Shown: positions 1-7,200 of the stretch, piece by piece
How positions within the stretch are numbered: position 1 is the first letter of the stretch
Layout of the letters: every line of letters begins with the position of its first letter
Assembly (NCBI GenBank): GCA_011064905.1
Contig: JAAKFW010000026.1
Location: forward strand, 1 to 11,905
Direction: 5' to 3'
From: Candidatus Anoxychlamydiales bacterium
Lineage (GTDB): Bacteria; Chlamydiota; Chlamydiia; Chlamydiales; SM23-39
Length of the DNA stretch: 11,905 nucleotides
The notes under the pieces: model-generated
Told to the model about the DNA's origin: nothing
Databases searched by the model: none
Seen by the model: the letters and a program-made list of their open reading frames with translations, nothing else
Position numbers and translations under genes: made by a program

Positions 1-18
1 TTAAACAGTAAAAAGTAA

Positions 19-24
19 TATATA
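19..24 (-). promoter_or_regulatory. Likely -10 box of a third tandem copy whose gene lies off the left edge
   Basis: Read on the minus strand this gives TATATA in the context GAGTATATATT. It aligns with AAGTATTAT (800-805) and AAGTATACT (1586-1591), the -10 regions of the two complete paralogues. The distance to the shared block starting at 54 also matches copy two. In the complete copies the ATG lies 36-38 bases past the -10, so here it would fall outside the window. This is inference from alignment only. Confidence 0.4.
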
Positions 25-53
25 CTCAATAATTTCTCAAGAAAAATCAAACA

Positions 54-160
54 TAAAATTTGGAAAGTACAAGGAAATAGATTATTTCTTGAATTTATAA
101 AAAAAAGGGACCTTTTCAGGTCCCATTCTAGCCTACATTTAAGCCGAAGCTTTTCCTCTT
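54..160. repeat. Direct repeat, left copy (3' end of paralogue plus terminator)
   Basis: This 107-bp block recurs at 831-936 with about nine substitutions and one single-base gap. It spans the downstream spacer, the intrinsic terminator, the stop codon and the last codons of the gene. The repeat period of about 776 bp equals the gene spacing, so it marks a tandem gene duplication rather than a mobile element. Confidence 0.85.
99..124 (-). terminator. Intrinsic terminator of the first Inc-like gene
   Basis: On the minus strand a perfect 6-bp GC-rich stem (GGGACC/GGTCCC) with a six-base loop TGAAAA is followed by eight T residues. It lies 14 bases after the TAA stop of the gene ending at 139. 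An identical stem-loop follows the second paralogue. Confidence 0.9.
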
Positions 161-762
161 AAAAAGGATGGTAAAAAACTTAATAAACCACTACTTTGTC
201 TATTTTGTTCTTCTTCCCATCTGATAATTGCTTGTTGAATATCAATATATCTTTTTTCAACAGTTTCATAAGAATCTAATTGTATATTCTCAACATTTGT
301 ACCATAAGATCTAAATTCTGGCGCTTGACGGATTGACCTTAACCACAAGTTGTCATAACCAAATAACGATTTATTTAGTACTTCATTATTGTTTTTATAT
401 GCTTCTTTAAATTCTTTGTTCAATTTAGATGTAACTTCCAAATTAGTTTTTTTCGCTGCCTTAAAGAACATGTCACCCATTTGATAGCCTGCCATATAAC
501 CAATAAAAGTATCTAACATGAGAATGCTTATAGTTTTCAAGCTCCATGAAGTTATAGTAAGAGATATTCCAGCTAAACCAGTGCTTATCAGAGCTATTCC
601 TATTCCTACAACAGGAATAACTGAAACAAACAAAGCTGTCTTTAGAATTGTTTTGAAGTTGTAATTTCTAACTTGCTTATTCAAATCATTAACTTTACTA
701 CTTATCTCATCATAAGCATTTCTTATTGGCGTTGTATCTACACCTGGTGGTTGAATTGACAT
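139..762 (-). CDS. Inc-like tandem membrane protein, copy 1 (207 aa)
   Basis: I do not recognise a named family. The protein has a polar, probably helical N terminus (1-42), then a two-lobed hydrophobic segment (about 43-71 and 77-100, split by a short polar turn at SWSLK). A long charged region follows, ending in GLLSFLPSFLRGKASA. A paired hydrophobic hairpin flanked by charged helices is the usual outline of chlamydial inclusion-membrane (Inc) proteins, which are type III secreted; this role is inferred from shape only. The frame also offers an ATG at 774. I chose the ATG at 762 because GGAG sits seven bases upstream of it and because this start aligns gap-free with the start of the neighbouring paralogue (shared D9-T10, R14, A16-Y17-D18, S22-K23, D26-L27-N28, Q30-V31, K37-T38, K41-T42). 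It has its own promoter and terminator. It could instead be another kind of host-directed membrane protein. Confidence 0.8.
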   Translation of the reverse strand: MSIQPPGVDTTPIRNAYDEISSKVNDLNKQVRNYNFKTILKTALFVSVIPVVGIGIALISTGLAGISLTITSWSLKTISILMLDTFIGYMAGYQMGDMFFKAAKKTNLEVTSKLNKEFKEAYKNNNEVLNKSLFGYDNLWLRSIRQAPEFRSYGTNVENIQLDSYETVEKRYIDIQQAIIRWEEEQNRQSSGLLSFLPSFLRGKASA

Positions 763-799
763 AATTTTCTCCATTGTTGTAATTTAAAAAAGTACTGAA

Positions 800-828
800 A
801 TAATACTTAAAATTGAAAAAAAATAAAA
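800..828 (-). promoter_or_regulatory. Promoter of Inc-like copy 1
   Basis: The minus strand carries a -10 TATTAT (800-805) and a T-rich, poor -35 (TTTTAT, 823-828) with a 17-base spacer. The 29-base stretch aligns without gaps to the region upstream of copy 2. The ATG at 762 lies 38 bases downstream of the -10. Confidence 0.55.
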
Positions 829-830
829 GG

Positions 831-936
831 TAAAATTTGGAATGTATATAGAAAAAGATTATTTCTTGAATTTATAAAAAAAGGGACCTTTTCAGGTCCC
901 TTTCTAGCCTAAATTTAAGCCAAAGCTTTTTCTCTT
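831..936. repeat. Direct repeat, right copy (3' end of paralogue plus terminator)
   Basis: This is the partner of 54-160. It covers the terminator, stop codon and last codons of copy 2. It also runs past the terminator toward the promoter of copy 1, as the left copy runs toward the putative off-window gene, so the whole gene-plus-spacer unit was duplicated. Confidence 0.85.
876..900 (-). terminator. Intrinsic terminator of the second Inc-like gene
   Basis: This has the same GGGACC/GGTCCC stem and TGAAAA loop as the terminator at 99-124, here followed by seven T residues on the minus strand. It starts 14 bases after the stop codon of the gene ending at 915. Confidence 0.9.
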
Positions 937-1550
937 CTAATGGGAAATAAAAAACTTAATAAACCTCTATTTTTCTCTTCTAGTCTTCTGTTAGTTTCTT
1001 GATCTCTTTTTGTTTGTGTTTTTTTGATTTCATCCTGAAGGGATCTTGTATATACTTTTTTAACCTCAGCAAAAGAAACAACTCTGTTCTCTTCAATTCT
1101 ATTACCAGCTAATTTAAACTCTGGTGTTACTGGGGCTAAGTTCATTTTAACATCTTTTAATAATGCATTTATGCTGAAAACATTAGCTTCTATAGTCTTA
1201 TTAAGATCTGAATTTATCTTTGTTAATAATTTGGCTGTATTTAGTTCCATCTTATTATACATTATTTTACCAAAAGTTTTCACAATCATTTTTCCTGCTG
1301 TAAAACCAATCGCTATTTCAACAAGAAGAGTCTTGCAAATTGGTACAGAAAAAACATATCCTAATAAACTCACTGCTGCCATTGTAAAAATACTCGCTGC
1401 AACAATGCTTGCAAACAGTAGGCTTGTTTTAATTACAGTTTTAGCATTATGCTTTACCACCTGAGAATTTAAATCCTGCATTTTAGAATTAACAGCATCA
1501 TAAGCTTTTCTTAGTGATGCAGTATCTATTGTAGCTGCTAAAATTGTCAT
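915..1550 (-). CDS. Inc-like tandem membrane protein, copy 2 (211 aa)
   Basis: This is a paralogue of the gene at 139-762. The first 44 residues share about half their positions with copy 1 without gaps, and the C terminus keeps GLLSFL, then R, K and a final A-x-A. Between them the sequence is much diverged, but the architecture is the same: polar N terminus, hydrophobic lobes at about 43-71 and 74-92, then a charged, probably coiled-coil tail rich in K, E and R. The start is well supported: AGGAG sits six bases before the ATG. No signal peptide is visible, as expected for a type III substrate, but secretion is not shown by the sequence. The inclusion-membrane assignment is inferred from the hydrophobic pattern and the chlamydia-like setting. 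The gene is a separate transcription unit with its own promoter and terminator. Confidence 0.82.
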   Translation of the reverse strand: MTILAATIDTASLRKAYDAVNSKMQDLNSQVVKHNAKTVIKTSLLFASIVAASIFTMAAVSLLGYVFSVPICKTLLVEIAIGFTAGKMIVKTFGKIMYNKMELNTAKLLTKINSDLNKTIEANVFSINALLKDVKMNLAPVTPEFKLAGNRIEENRVVSFAEVKKVYTRSLQDEIKKTQTKRDQETNRRLEEKNRGLLSFLFPIRREKALA

Positions 1551-1585
1551 AACGTTCTCCTTTGGTGAAGTTTAAAAATATGGTT

Positions 1586-1614
1586 AGTATACTTAAAGAC
1601 AGGAAAAAACAAAA
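1586..1614 (-). promoter_or_regulatory. Promoter of Inc-like copy 2
   Basis: The minus strand has TATACT (1586-1591) as a good -10 and a weak T-rich -35 (TTTTGT, 1609-1614) with 17 bases between. It aligns position by position with the copy 1 promoter, sharing TTTTAAGTAT-like bases before and into the -10. Confidence 0.6.
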
Positions 1615-1644
1615 GTAAAAACTTTTTGCCGCAGTAAAAACTTT
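1614..1644. repeat. 12-bp direct repeat between divergent promoters
   Basis: AGTAAAAACTTT occurs at 1614-1625 and again at 1633-1644, 19 bases apart. Each contains a small inverted repeat (AGT/ACT around A residues). The pair lies between the -35 of Inc-like copy 2 and the rsmE promoter and touches both. It could be a paired operator or only an AT-rich duplication. Confidence 0.4.
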
Positions 1645-1672
1645 GTAATTTAATATTTTTTTAAGTGATAAT
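1643..1672 (+). promoter_or_regulatory. Candidate rsmE promoter
   Basis: TTGTAA (1643-1648) and GATAAT (1667-1672) are separated by 18 bases, matching the sigma-70/sigma-66 pattern reasonably well. The rsmE ATG follows 27 bases later, leaving a short leader with no clear Shine-Dalgarno site. Confidence 0.45.
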
Positions 1673-1699
1673 TAATATTCAATAACTAAAAAAACAAAA

Positions 1700-2440
1700 A
1701 TGCCAAAAGATCGTTATTTTATAGATCAAGATCTAAAGAAAAACTCTTCTTTAGAGATAAAAGATAAAGAAGCCCACCATATAAAAACTCTTAGAAAAAA
1801 AACGGGTGAATTTGTAGAGGTAATAAATGGGAAGGGATTTTTAGCAAAAGCCAAAATAGAGAATTTTGATAAAAAATCTATAAAAATTAGGGTTATAGAC
1901 GTTTTTTTTGAAAAAGAAAAAAAGCAAAAACTCATTTTAGTACAAGCCTTTATAAAACCAAATAAACTAGAGTTTTTACTTGAGAAAACAACTGAGCTTG
2001 GGATAGATGAGATCTGGCTATTTAAATCTAAAAACTCTGAGAAATTGAATTTCTCAAAAAATAGATTAAATAGAATGAAATTTATTTTAATAGCAGCTAT
2101 CAAGCAATCTGGCAGACTATACCTTCCAAAGATCAAGATCTTCGATAGTATAAAAGACATAAAAAATTTTGATAGCAATAAAAATATCTATTTTGGGGAT
2201 GTAGAAAAAAAAGCTAAAAGATATGTGGATGTATATAAAAACAGAACAAAACAGAGTAACGAAGATAAAAAAACTAGCTATTTTTTTATAGGCCCGGAGA
2301 TGGGATTTTTTTTAACTGAAATTTCATATTTAAAAAATAACCTACAAGCTATAGGTGTTAAAATAAATAGCAATATTTTAAGAGCTGAAACAGCCGCTAT
2401 TGCAGCAATTTCTATAGCAGCTCATCTTCTGAAACTTTAA
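1700..2440 (+). CDS. rsmE: 16S rRNA (uracil1498-N3)-methyltransferase RsmE (246 aa)
   Basis: RsmE methylates N3 of U1498 in 16S rRNA within the 30S subunit, using S-adenosylmethionine. The length suits the family. The N-terminal part (about 1-75, with EAHHIKTLRKKTGE) matches the RNA-binding PUA-like domain. The C-terminal SPOUT part carries KPNKLEFLLEKTTELGIDEI, AIKQSGR, the cofactor-knot motif GPEMGF (198-203) and LRAETAAIAA (227-236). The usual knot motif is GPEGGF, so Met201 is a deviation, and the usual acidic residue in the EQSGR motif is Lys here. The start is the first ATG of the frame, MPKDRYFI, typical for the family, although the ribosome site is very weak. Its last 29 bases overlap the 3' end of convergent pyk, with no terminator in the gap because there is no gap. 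Confidence 0.9.
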   Translation: MPKDRYFIDQDLKKNSSLEIKDKEAHHIKTLRKKTGEFVEVINGKGFLAKAKIENFDKKSIKIRVIDVFFEKEKKQKLILVQAFIKPNKLEFLLEKTTELGIDEIWLFKSKNSEKLNFSKNRLNRMKFILIAAIKQSGRLYLPKIKIFDSIKDIKNFDSNKNIYFGDVEKKAKRYVDVYKNRTKQSNEDKKTSYFFIGPEMGFFLTEISYLKNNLQAIGVKINSNILRAETAAIAAISIAAHLLKL

Positions 2441-4181
2441 ATACCAAGCCTTTTTGAGGATCCAAATGAACAGTTTCATCATTTAATAAAATATCGTTTG
2501 CATGTTTAGCTCTAATAACTAAAGGCAGATCTAATTTCTGAGCTTGCTCAAGCGCTAACTTTTCAGAGATTGTATCTACGTCTCTATTTTGTAAAATCAC
2601 AGCTTTTGCAACTTCAAAAAGAGGCAAATAGCTATCTGAACATTTTGAGATAACGATTATTTTATCTTTAGCTTTAGAGATAGAATCTCCATTTACAGCT
2701 ATTATTTTAGCTATTTTACCTTTTACTTTATTCCCGTGACCTTTAAATCCTTTAATAAGAACTTCACCAACACTTTCAACAAGCATAAGATTTGTGATTC
2801 CTCTTTTATCGAATGGAAAAGAAGATATTAAAACAACAAAATCTCCAAAGGAGATAAAGCCCCTGTCCATAGCATATTTACTCATAACTCCAAATGCTTC
2901 TCTTTCTGTTGTCCAATCAGAAGAGTGAATAGGAATAACTCCCCATAAAAATGAGAGTTGATGATATTTTTTTTCATTTTTAGTGAGTGCTATTATAGGA
3001 ATATTAGGTCTTAGTCTTGTAAGGAGCCTGGTTGTAAATCCTGTTCTTGTTATTGCAAAAATGGCTTTTGCATCGCAGTTATACGCTGTTTTTACAGCGG
3101 CGATTGCAACAGATGATGAAACATCTTCACTCTCAATTCTAGATTCTTTATAAAAAAAGTCTTTATAATCAAAATCTTGCTCTGCTTGATAAATTATTTT
3201 TTTCATTTGCTCTACTGTTTCAACTGGATATTTCCCAGCAGCGCTCTCAGCTGAGAGCATTACGCAAGAGGCGCTATCGTAAATAGCATTGGCTACATCA
3301 GAAACCTCAGCTCTAGTAGGGCGAGGATTATTTATCATGGACTCTAGCATTTGAGTTGCAACAACAACAGGTTTTGCAATTTCGTAGCATTTTGCAATCA
3401 TAGACTTTTGAAGTTTAGGAACTAGAGATAGATCAACTTCAACCCCTAAATCCCCTCTTGCTATCATAATTCCATCTGCGGCATCTGCAATTTCATCAAA
3501 GTTCTCAACACCCTCGGAGCTCTCTATTTTCGCAATTATTGGAATATTTGTTTTATTATGTTCAGAGAGTATTTTTTTTATCTCTAATACATGATCTGCT
3601 GATCTTATAAAAGAAGCTGCTACGATATCTACATCATTTTCGCAGCCAAATATTAGATCTAAAATATCTTGCTCGGTTACAGCTGGAAGAGGGAGGATAA
3701 CATTTGGGATATTAATACTTTTAGAGCTTTTCAAAACTCCGCTATTTTGAATTTCAACTAAAACGGCATCTTTTTCTTTCTCTATTACTTTCGCTATAAT
3801 ATATCCATCATCGAAAAGTATTTTTTGAGTAGGTTTTAAAACATCTAAAACCTCAAATGGATGAATAGGTACGTCAGTATCATTTTCAATCTCAGATCTA
3901 ACGAGTCTAATTTTTTGTTTCGGCTCTAAGTGCAAAATATCATTTTTTACTTTTCCAACTCTAATTTCAGGACCTTTAGTATCGAGCATAATAGCAATTG
4001 GTTTTTTTGCCTCAAATCTCACTTCTTTGATGTTATTGATGGTGATTCGATGCTCATCGTGATTCCCATGTGAAAAATTAATTCTAGCAACGTTCATGCC
4101 GGCATCTATTAACTTGTGCAGCATCTCTTTTGACTTAGAAACAGGACCTATAGTACAAATTATTTTAGTATGAATATGCAT
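2412..4181 (-). CDS. pyk: Pyruvate kinase with C-terminal extra domain (589 aa)
   Basis: It catalyses the last step of glycolysis, phosphoenolpyruvate plus ADP to pyruvate plus ATP, in the cytosol. Visible active-site elements are R33 and N35-F-S-H-G39, D67-TKGPEIR (start of the B-domain lid), the catalytic lysine K218 in IIAKIESSEG, MIARGDLGVE (239-248) and VVATQMLESM (273-282). PRPTRAEVSDVAN follows. After the allosteric C domain, residues from about 474 to 589 form an extra domain like the one in Bacillus-type pyruvate kinases, which resembles the swivelling phosphohistidine domain of PEP-utilising enzymes. The TSH motif of that domain is absent: the aligned segment reads DVDTISEKLA. The ATG at 4181 gives the typical N terminus (TKIICTIGP); only a loose AAGAAG lies upstream. 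It is divergent from uvrA and convergent with rsmE. Confidence 0.95.
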   Translation of the reverse strand: MHIHTKIICTIGPVSKSKEMLHKLIDAGMNVARINFSHGNHDEHRITINNIKEVRFEAKKPIAIMLDTKGPEIRVGKVKNDILHLEPKQKIRLVRSEIENDTDVPIHPFEVLDVLKPTQKILFDDGYIIAKVIEKEKDAVLVEIQNSGVLKSSKSINIPNVILPLPAVTEQDILDLIFGCENDVDIVAASFIRSADHVLEIKKILSEHNKTNIPIIAKIESSEGVENFDEIADAADGIMIARGDLGVEVDLSLVPKLQKSMIAKCYEIAKPVVVATQMLESMINNPRPTRAEVSDVANAIYDSASCVMLSAESAAGKYPVETVEQMKKIIYQAEQDFDYKDFFYKESRIESEDVSSSVAIAAVKTAYNCDAKAIFAITRTGFTTRLLTRLRPNIPIIALTKNEKKYHQLSFLWGVIPIHSSDWTTEREAFGVMSKYAMDRGFISFGDFVVLISSFPFDKRGITNLMLVESVGEVLIKGFKGHGNKVKGKIAKIIAVNGDSISKAKDKIIVISKCSDSYLPLFEVAKAVILQNRDVDTISEKLALEQAQKLDLPLVIRAKHANDILLNDETVHLDPQKGLVFKVSEDELL

Positions 4182-4194
4182 AATTTTTTTTAAC

Positions 4195-4222
4195 TTCTTG
4201 TTAATTCTAAAACAGTTATAAT
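4195..4222 (+). promoter_or_regulatory. Candidate uvrA promoter
   Basis: A consensus -10 TATAAT lies at 4217-4222, 31 bases before the TTG start. The best -35 at workable spacing is a poor TTCTTG (4195-4200, 16-base spacer). The -10 overlaps the opposing pyk -10. Confidence 0.5.
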
Positions 4223-4242
4223 ACTTCTATTAAACCTAACAA
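4215..4242 (-). promoter_or_regulatory. Candidate pyk promoter
   Basis: On the minus strand TTGTTA (4237-4242) and TATAAC (4215-4220) are 16 bases apart, 33 bases before the pyk ATG. The -10 shares four base pairs with the uvrA -10 on the other strand, so the two polymerases would compete for one site. Confidence 0.5.
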
Positions 4243-4253
4243 TTATAGAAAAG

Positions 4254-7200
4254 TTGAATAATCGTCAAATTGTTTTAAAAAAAGTAAAAGTTCATAATCT
4301 CAAAAGCGTAGATTTAATTCTAGATCCTTTTGAATTAATTGTATTTACAGGAGTATCTGGCTCAGGCAAATCATCTCTCGCCTTTGATACTATATTTCAA
4401 GAGGGACAAAGAAGATACATTGAAACGCTACCTGCGTCTGCTAAAAGATATATAGAAGAAAAGCAAAGGGTTGACGCCGAAGTTATTTTAGGATTGTCTC
4501 CAACCATTGCAATAGAACAAAAGACTGTGCATAAAACACCTAGATCATCTGTTGGCACAATAACAGGGATTTATGATTTTTTAAGAGTTTTGTATGCTAA
4601 AGTTGCCACGCCTCACTGCCCTATTAGCAAAGAAGTTGTAAAACCGAGAAGCAAAGAAAATATTTTAAAAGCAATAGAAAATATATATTTAGATAAAAAA
4701 ATAATTATTTTAAGCCCATATATTAAAAACAAAAAAAGCTCACTTAAAGATGAGATTAAAGAGATCCAAAAAAAGGGTTTTACAAAAGTTAGAATCGATA
4801 AAAAAATATTAGATGTTTCTGAAACTAAAGCCTTAGATGCCAAAAAAGAGCATTTTTTAGATATTGTTATAGATAGGATCAAATTAACAAAAGAAACCCT
4901 TTCTAGGTTAAAAGAGAGCTTATTTTTAGCACTTGAGATGTCTAAAGGATCTCTCATTATTTTAGATGCAATAAAAGATGAAGAAAAACTATTCTCTGAA
5001 GTAGCATATTCAAAAAAATCTAATATTTCCTATTCAGCATTAAGCCCCACAGATTTTTCATTTAATCATCCATCATCTATGTGCGAAAAATGCCAAGGTT
5101 TAGCTACTGTTTATGAGTATGACATAGATAAAATAGTAGATCAGAATTTAAGCATATCAGAGGATTGTTGTTTGATAGCCGGTCACTATAACACTGTTCG
5201 ATTCAAAAACATCTATGATAATCTTGCAAAGACTTATAAATTCAGTATAAAAACTCCTTGGAAAAACTTATCTGACAAAGCCAAAAACATTTTCTTATAC
5301 GGGATAGATAAGAAATGGACAAAAATGAGATTTTATCATCCTAAAAAAAAGATTAGATGGACAGAGTACGTCTCATGGAAAGGAGTCATTTTTGAGGCTC
5401 ATAAAAAATTAAATATTGCAACTAGTGATGTCCATAGAAAAAGACAACAAACTCTCATGACAAAAACCATCTGCCCTAGCTGCATGGGATCTAGAATAAA
5501 ACCCTATCCTAGCGCTTCTACATTAAATGGAAAAAAAATTCATGAACTTACAGCTTTTACCATTTTAGAAGTTTTTGAGTTTTTCAAAAGCTTAAAACTT
5601 CCAAAAGAAGAAAATGAGATTGCAAAAGATCTGATATTTGAAATAACTAAAAAATTAAATTTTTTAATAAATGTAGGGCTTCACTATCTTACAATAGATA
5701 GGATAGCGCCGACGCTCAGTGGAGGAGAGTCACAAAGAGTTAGACTCGCGGCTCAACTAGGCGCAAATTTAAGTGGCGCTACATATATTTTAGATGAGCC
5801 ATCTATTGGACTTCATCCTTTTGATCATAACAAACTAATCGACACTCTAATCACTTTAAAAAACCAGAAAAACACTGTGATAGTAGTCGAGCATGATAAA
5901 GATACGATGGAAGCTGCTGACACTATCGTAGATATTGGACCTTTTGCCGGGAAAAAGGGCGGTAGAATTATAGCTAAGGGAAAAATTGAAGATATAATAA
6001 AAGCTAAAAATTCAATAACCGGAAAATATTTATCATATGAAAGAGAGTTTCCAACGTTTAAAAAAAGAAAAATTTCAGAAAAAAAAATAACTTTAGAAAA
6101 ATGCTCACTTCATAATTTAAAAAATGTAGATTTAAAAATCCCATTAAACACCTTTATTTGCATTACAGGTGTCTCTGGCTCAGGAAAATCTTCATTAATT
6201 TCAGATACCCTATATCCTGCACTTTCTAATAAGGTTAATAAAACAAATCTTGATTCAGGAAAGTTTAAAAAGCTCTTAGGCGTTGATAATATCGACAAAG
6301 TTATTTTTGTAGATCAAAGTCCAATTGGAAAAACGATTCGATCAAATGCAGCAACGTACACAAAACTTTTCGATGATATAAGAGATTTCTTTTCTTCTTT
6401 AAAACTGAGCCAAATAAAAGGTTTTAGTTCATCTGAGTTTTCATTTAACACGCAAGATGGAACTTGTCCATATTGCAGAGGTCTTGGGAAAATAAAAGTA
6501 GATATGGATTTTATGGAAGCTACTTTTTCTACATGTATTCAATGCAAAGGAAAGAGATTTTCAACTGAGGTTTTAGCTATAACATATAAAAACAAAAACA
6601 TTTTTGATGTTTTAAATATGGATATAGAAGAGGCTTTTGATTTTTTTGATAAAATTCCTCAAATTAGAAGAAAGTTAGAGTTTTTAAATAAAGTAGGGCT
6701 TGGATATTTACCACTTGGACAAAGTGCAACAACACTATCTGGTGGAGAAGCTCAAAGAATAAAACTTGCAAAAGAGTTAATAAGACCAAGCAAAGGACAG
6801 ACTCTCTATATTTTAGATGAGCCAACAACTGGCCTTCATTTTTATGATATTGAAAAGCTTTTAAATATCTTGCATGAGCTAGTTGACAAAAATAATACAG
6901 TGATTGTAATCGAACATAACATGGATTTTGTGAAAACAGCTGATTGGTTAATTGATTTAGGGCCTAAAGGGGGCTTTGAAGGGGGCGAAATCATTTTTGA
7001 AGGATCTGTTGATAAAATCATTAAAACTCAAAATAAGACTGGGCTTGCTCTAAAAAAAGCTCTAAAAAAAACAAAATTAAAATCAAAACCAAGAATTTTA
7101 GAAAAGGAAAAAAACTATCCAAAAAACTTAATTATAAAAAATGCTAAGGAGAACAACTTAAAAAATGTATCGGCTACTATAGAGCATGGTAAAATGACGG

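Noticed and set aside
1171..1464. 97-aa plus-strand open frame with hydrophobic content
   Set aside because: It is antisense to the hydrophobic part of Inc-like copy 2, has no ribosome site, and its hydrophobicity mirrors the opposite strand.
1726..2178. 150-aa minus-strand open frame inside rsmE
   Set aside because: It is rich in F, S, L and I, as expected for the antisense of an AAA/GAA-rich gene; rsmE has clear family motifs and this frame has none.
4198..4222. TTGTTA plus TATAAT as a strong uvrA promoter
   Set aside because: The spacer is only 13 bases, too short for a normal sigma-70-type promoter; only the -10 is retained, with a weaker -35 at 4195-4200.
4613..4957. 114-aa minus-strand frame, and similar ones at 7915-8151 and 8075-8398
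   Set aside because: All lie opposite uvrA coding sequence with family-level conservation and show no motifs or ribosome sites.
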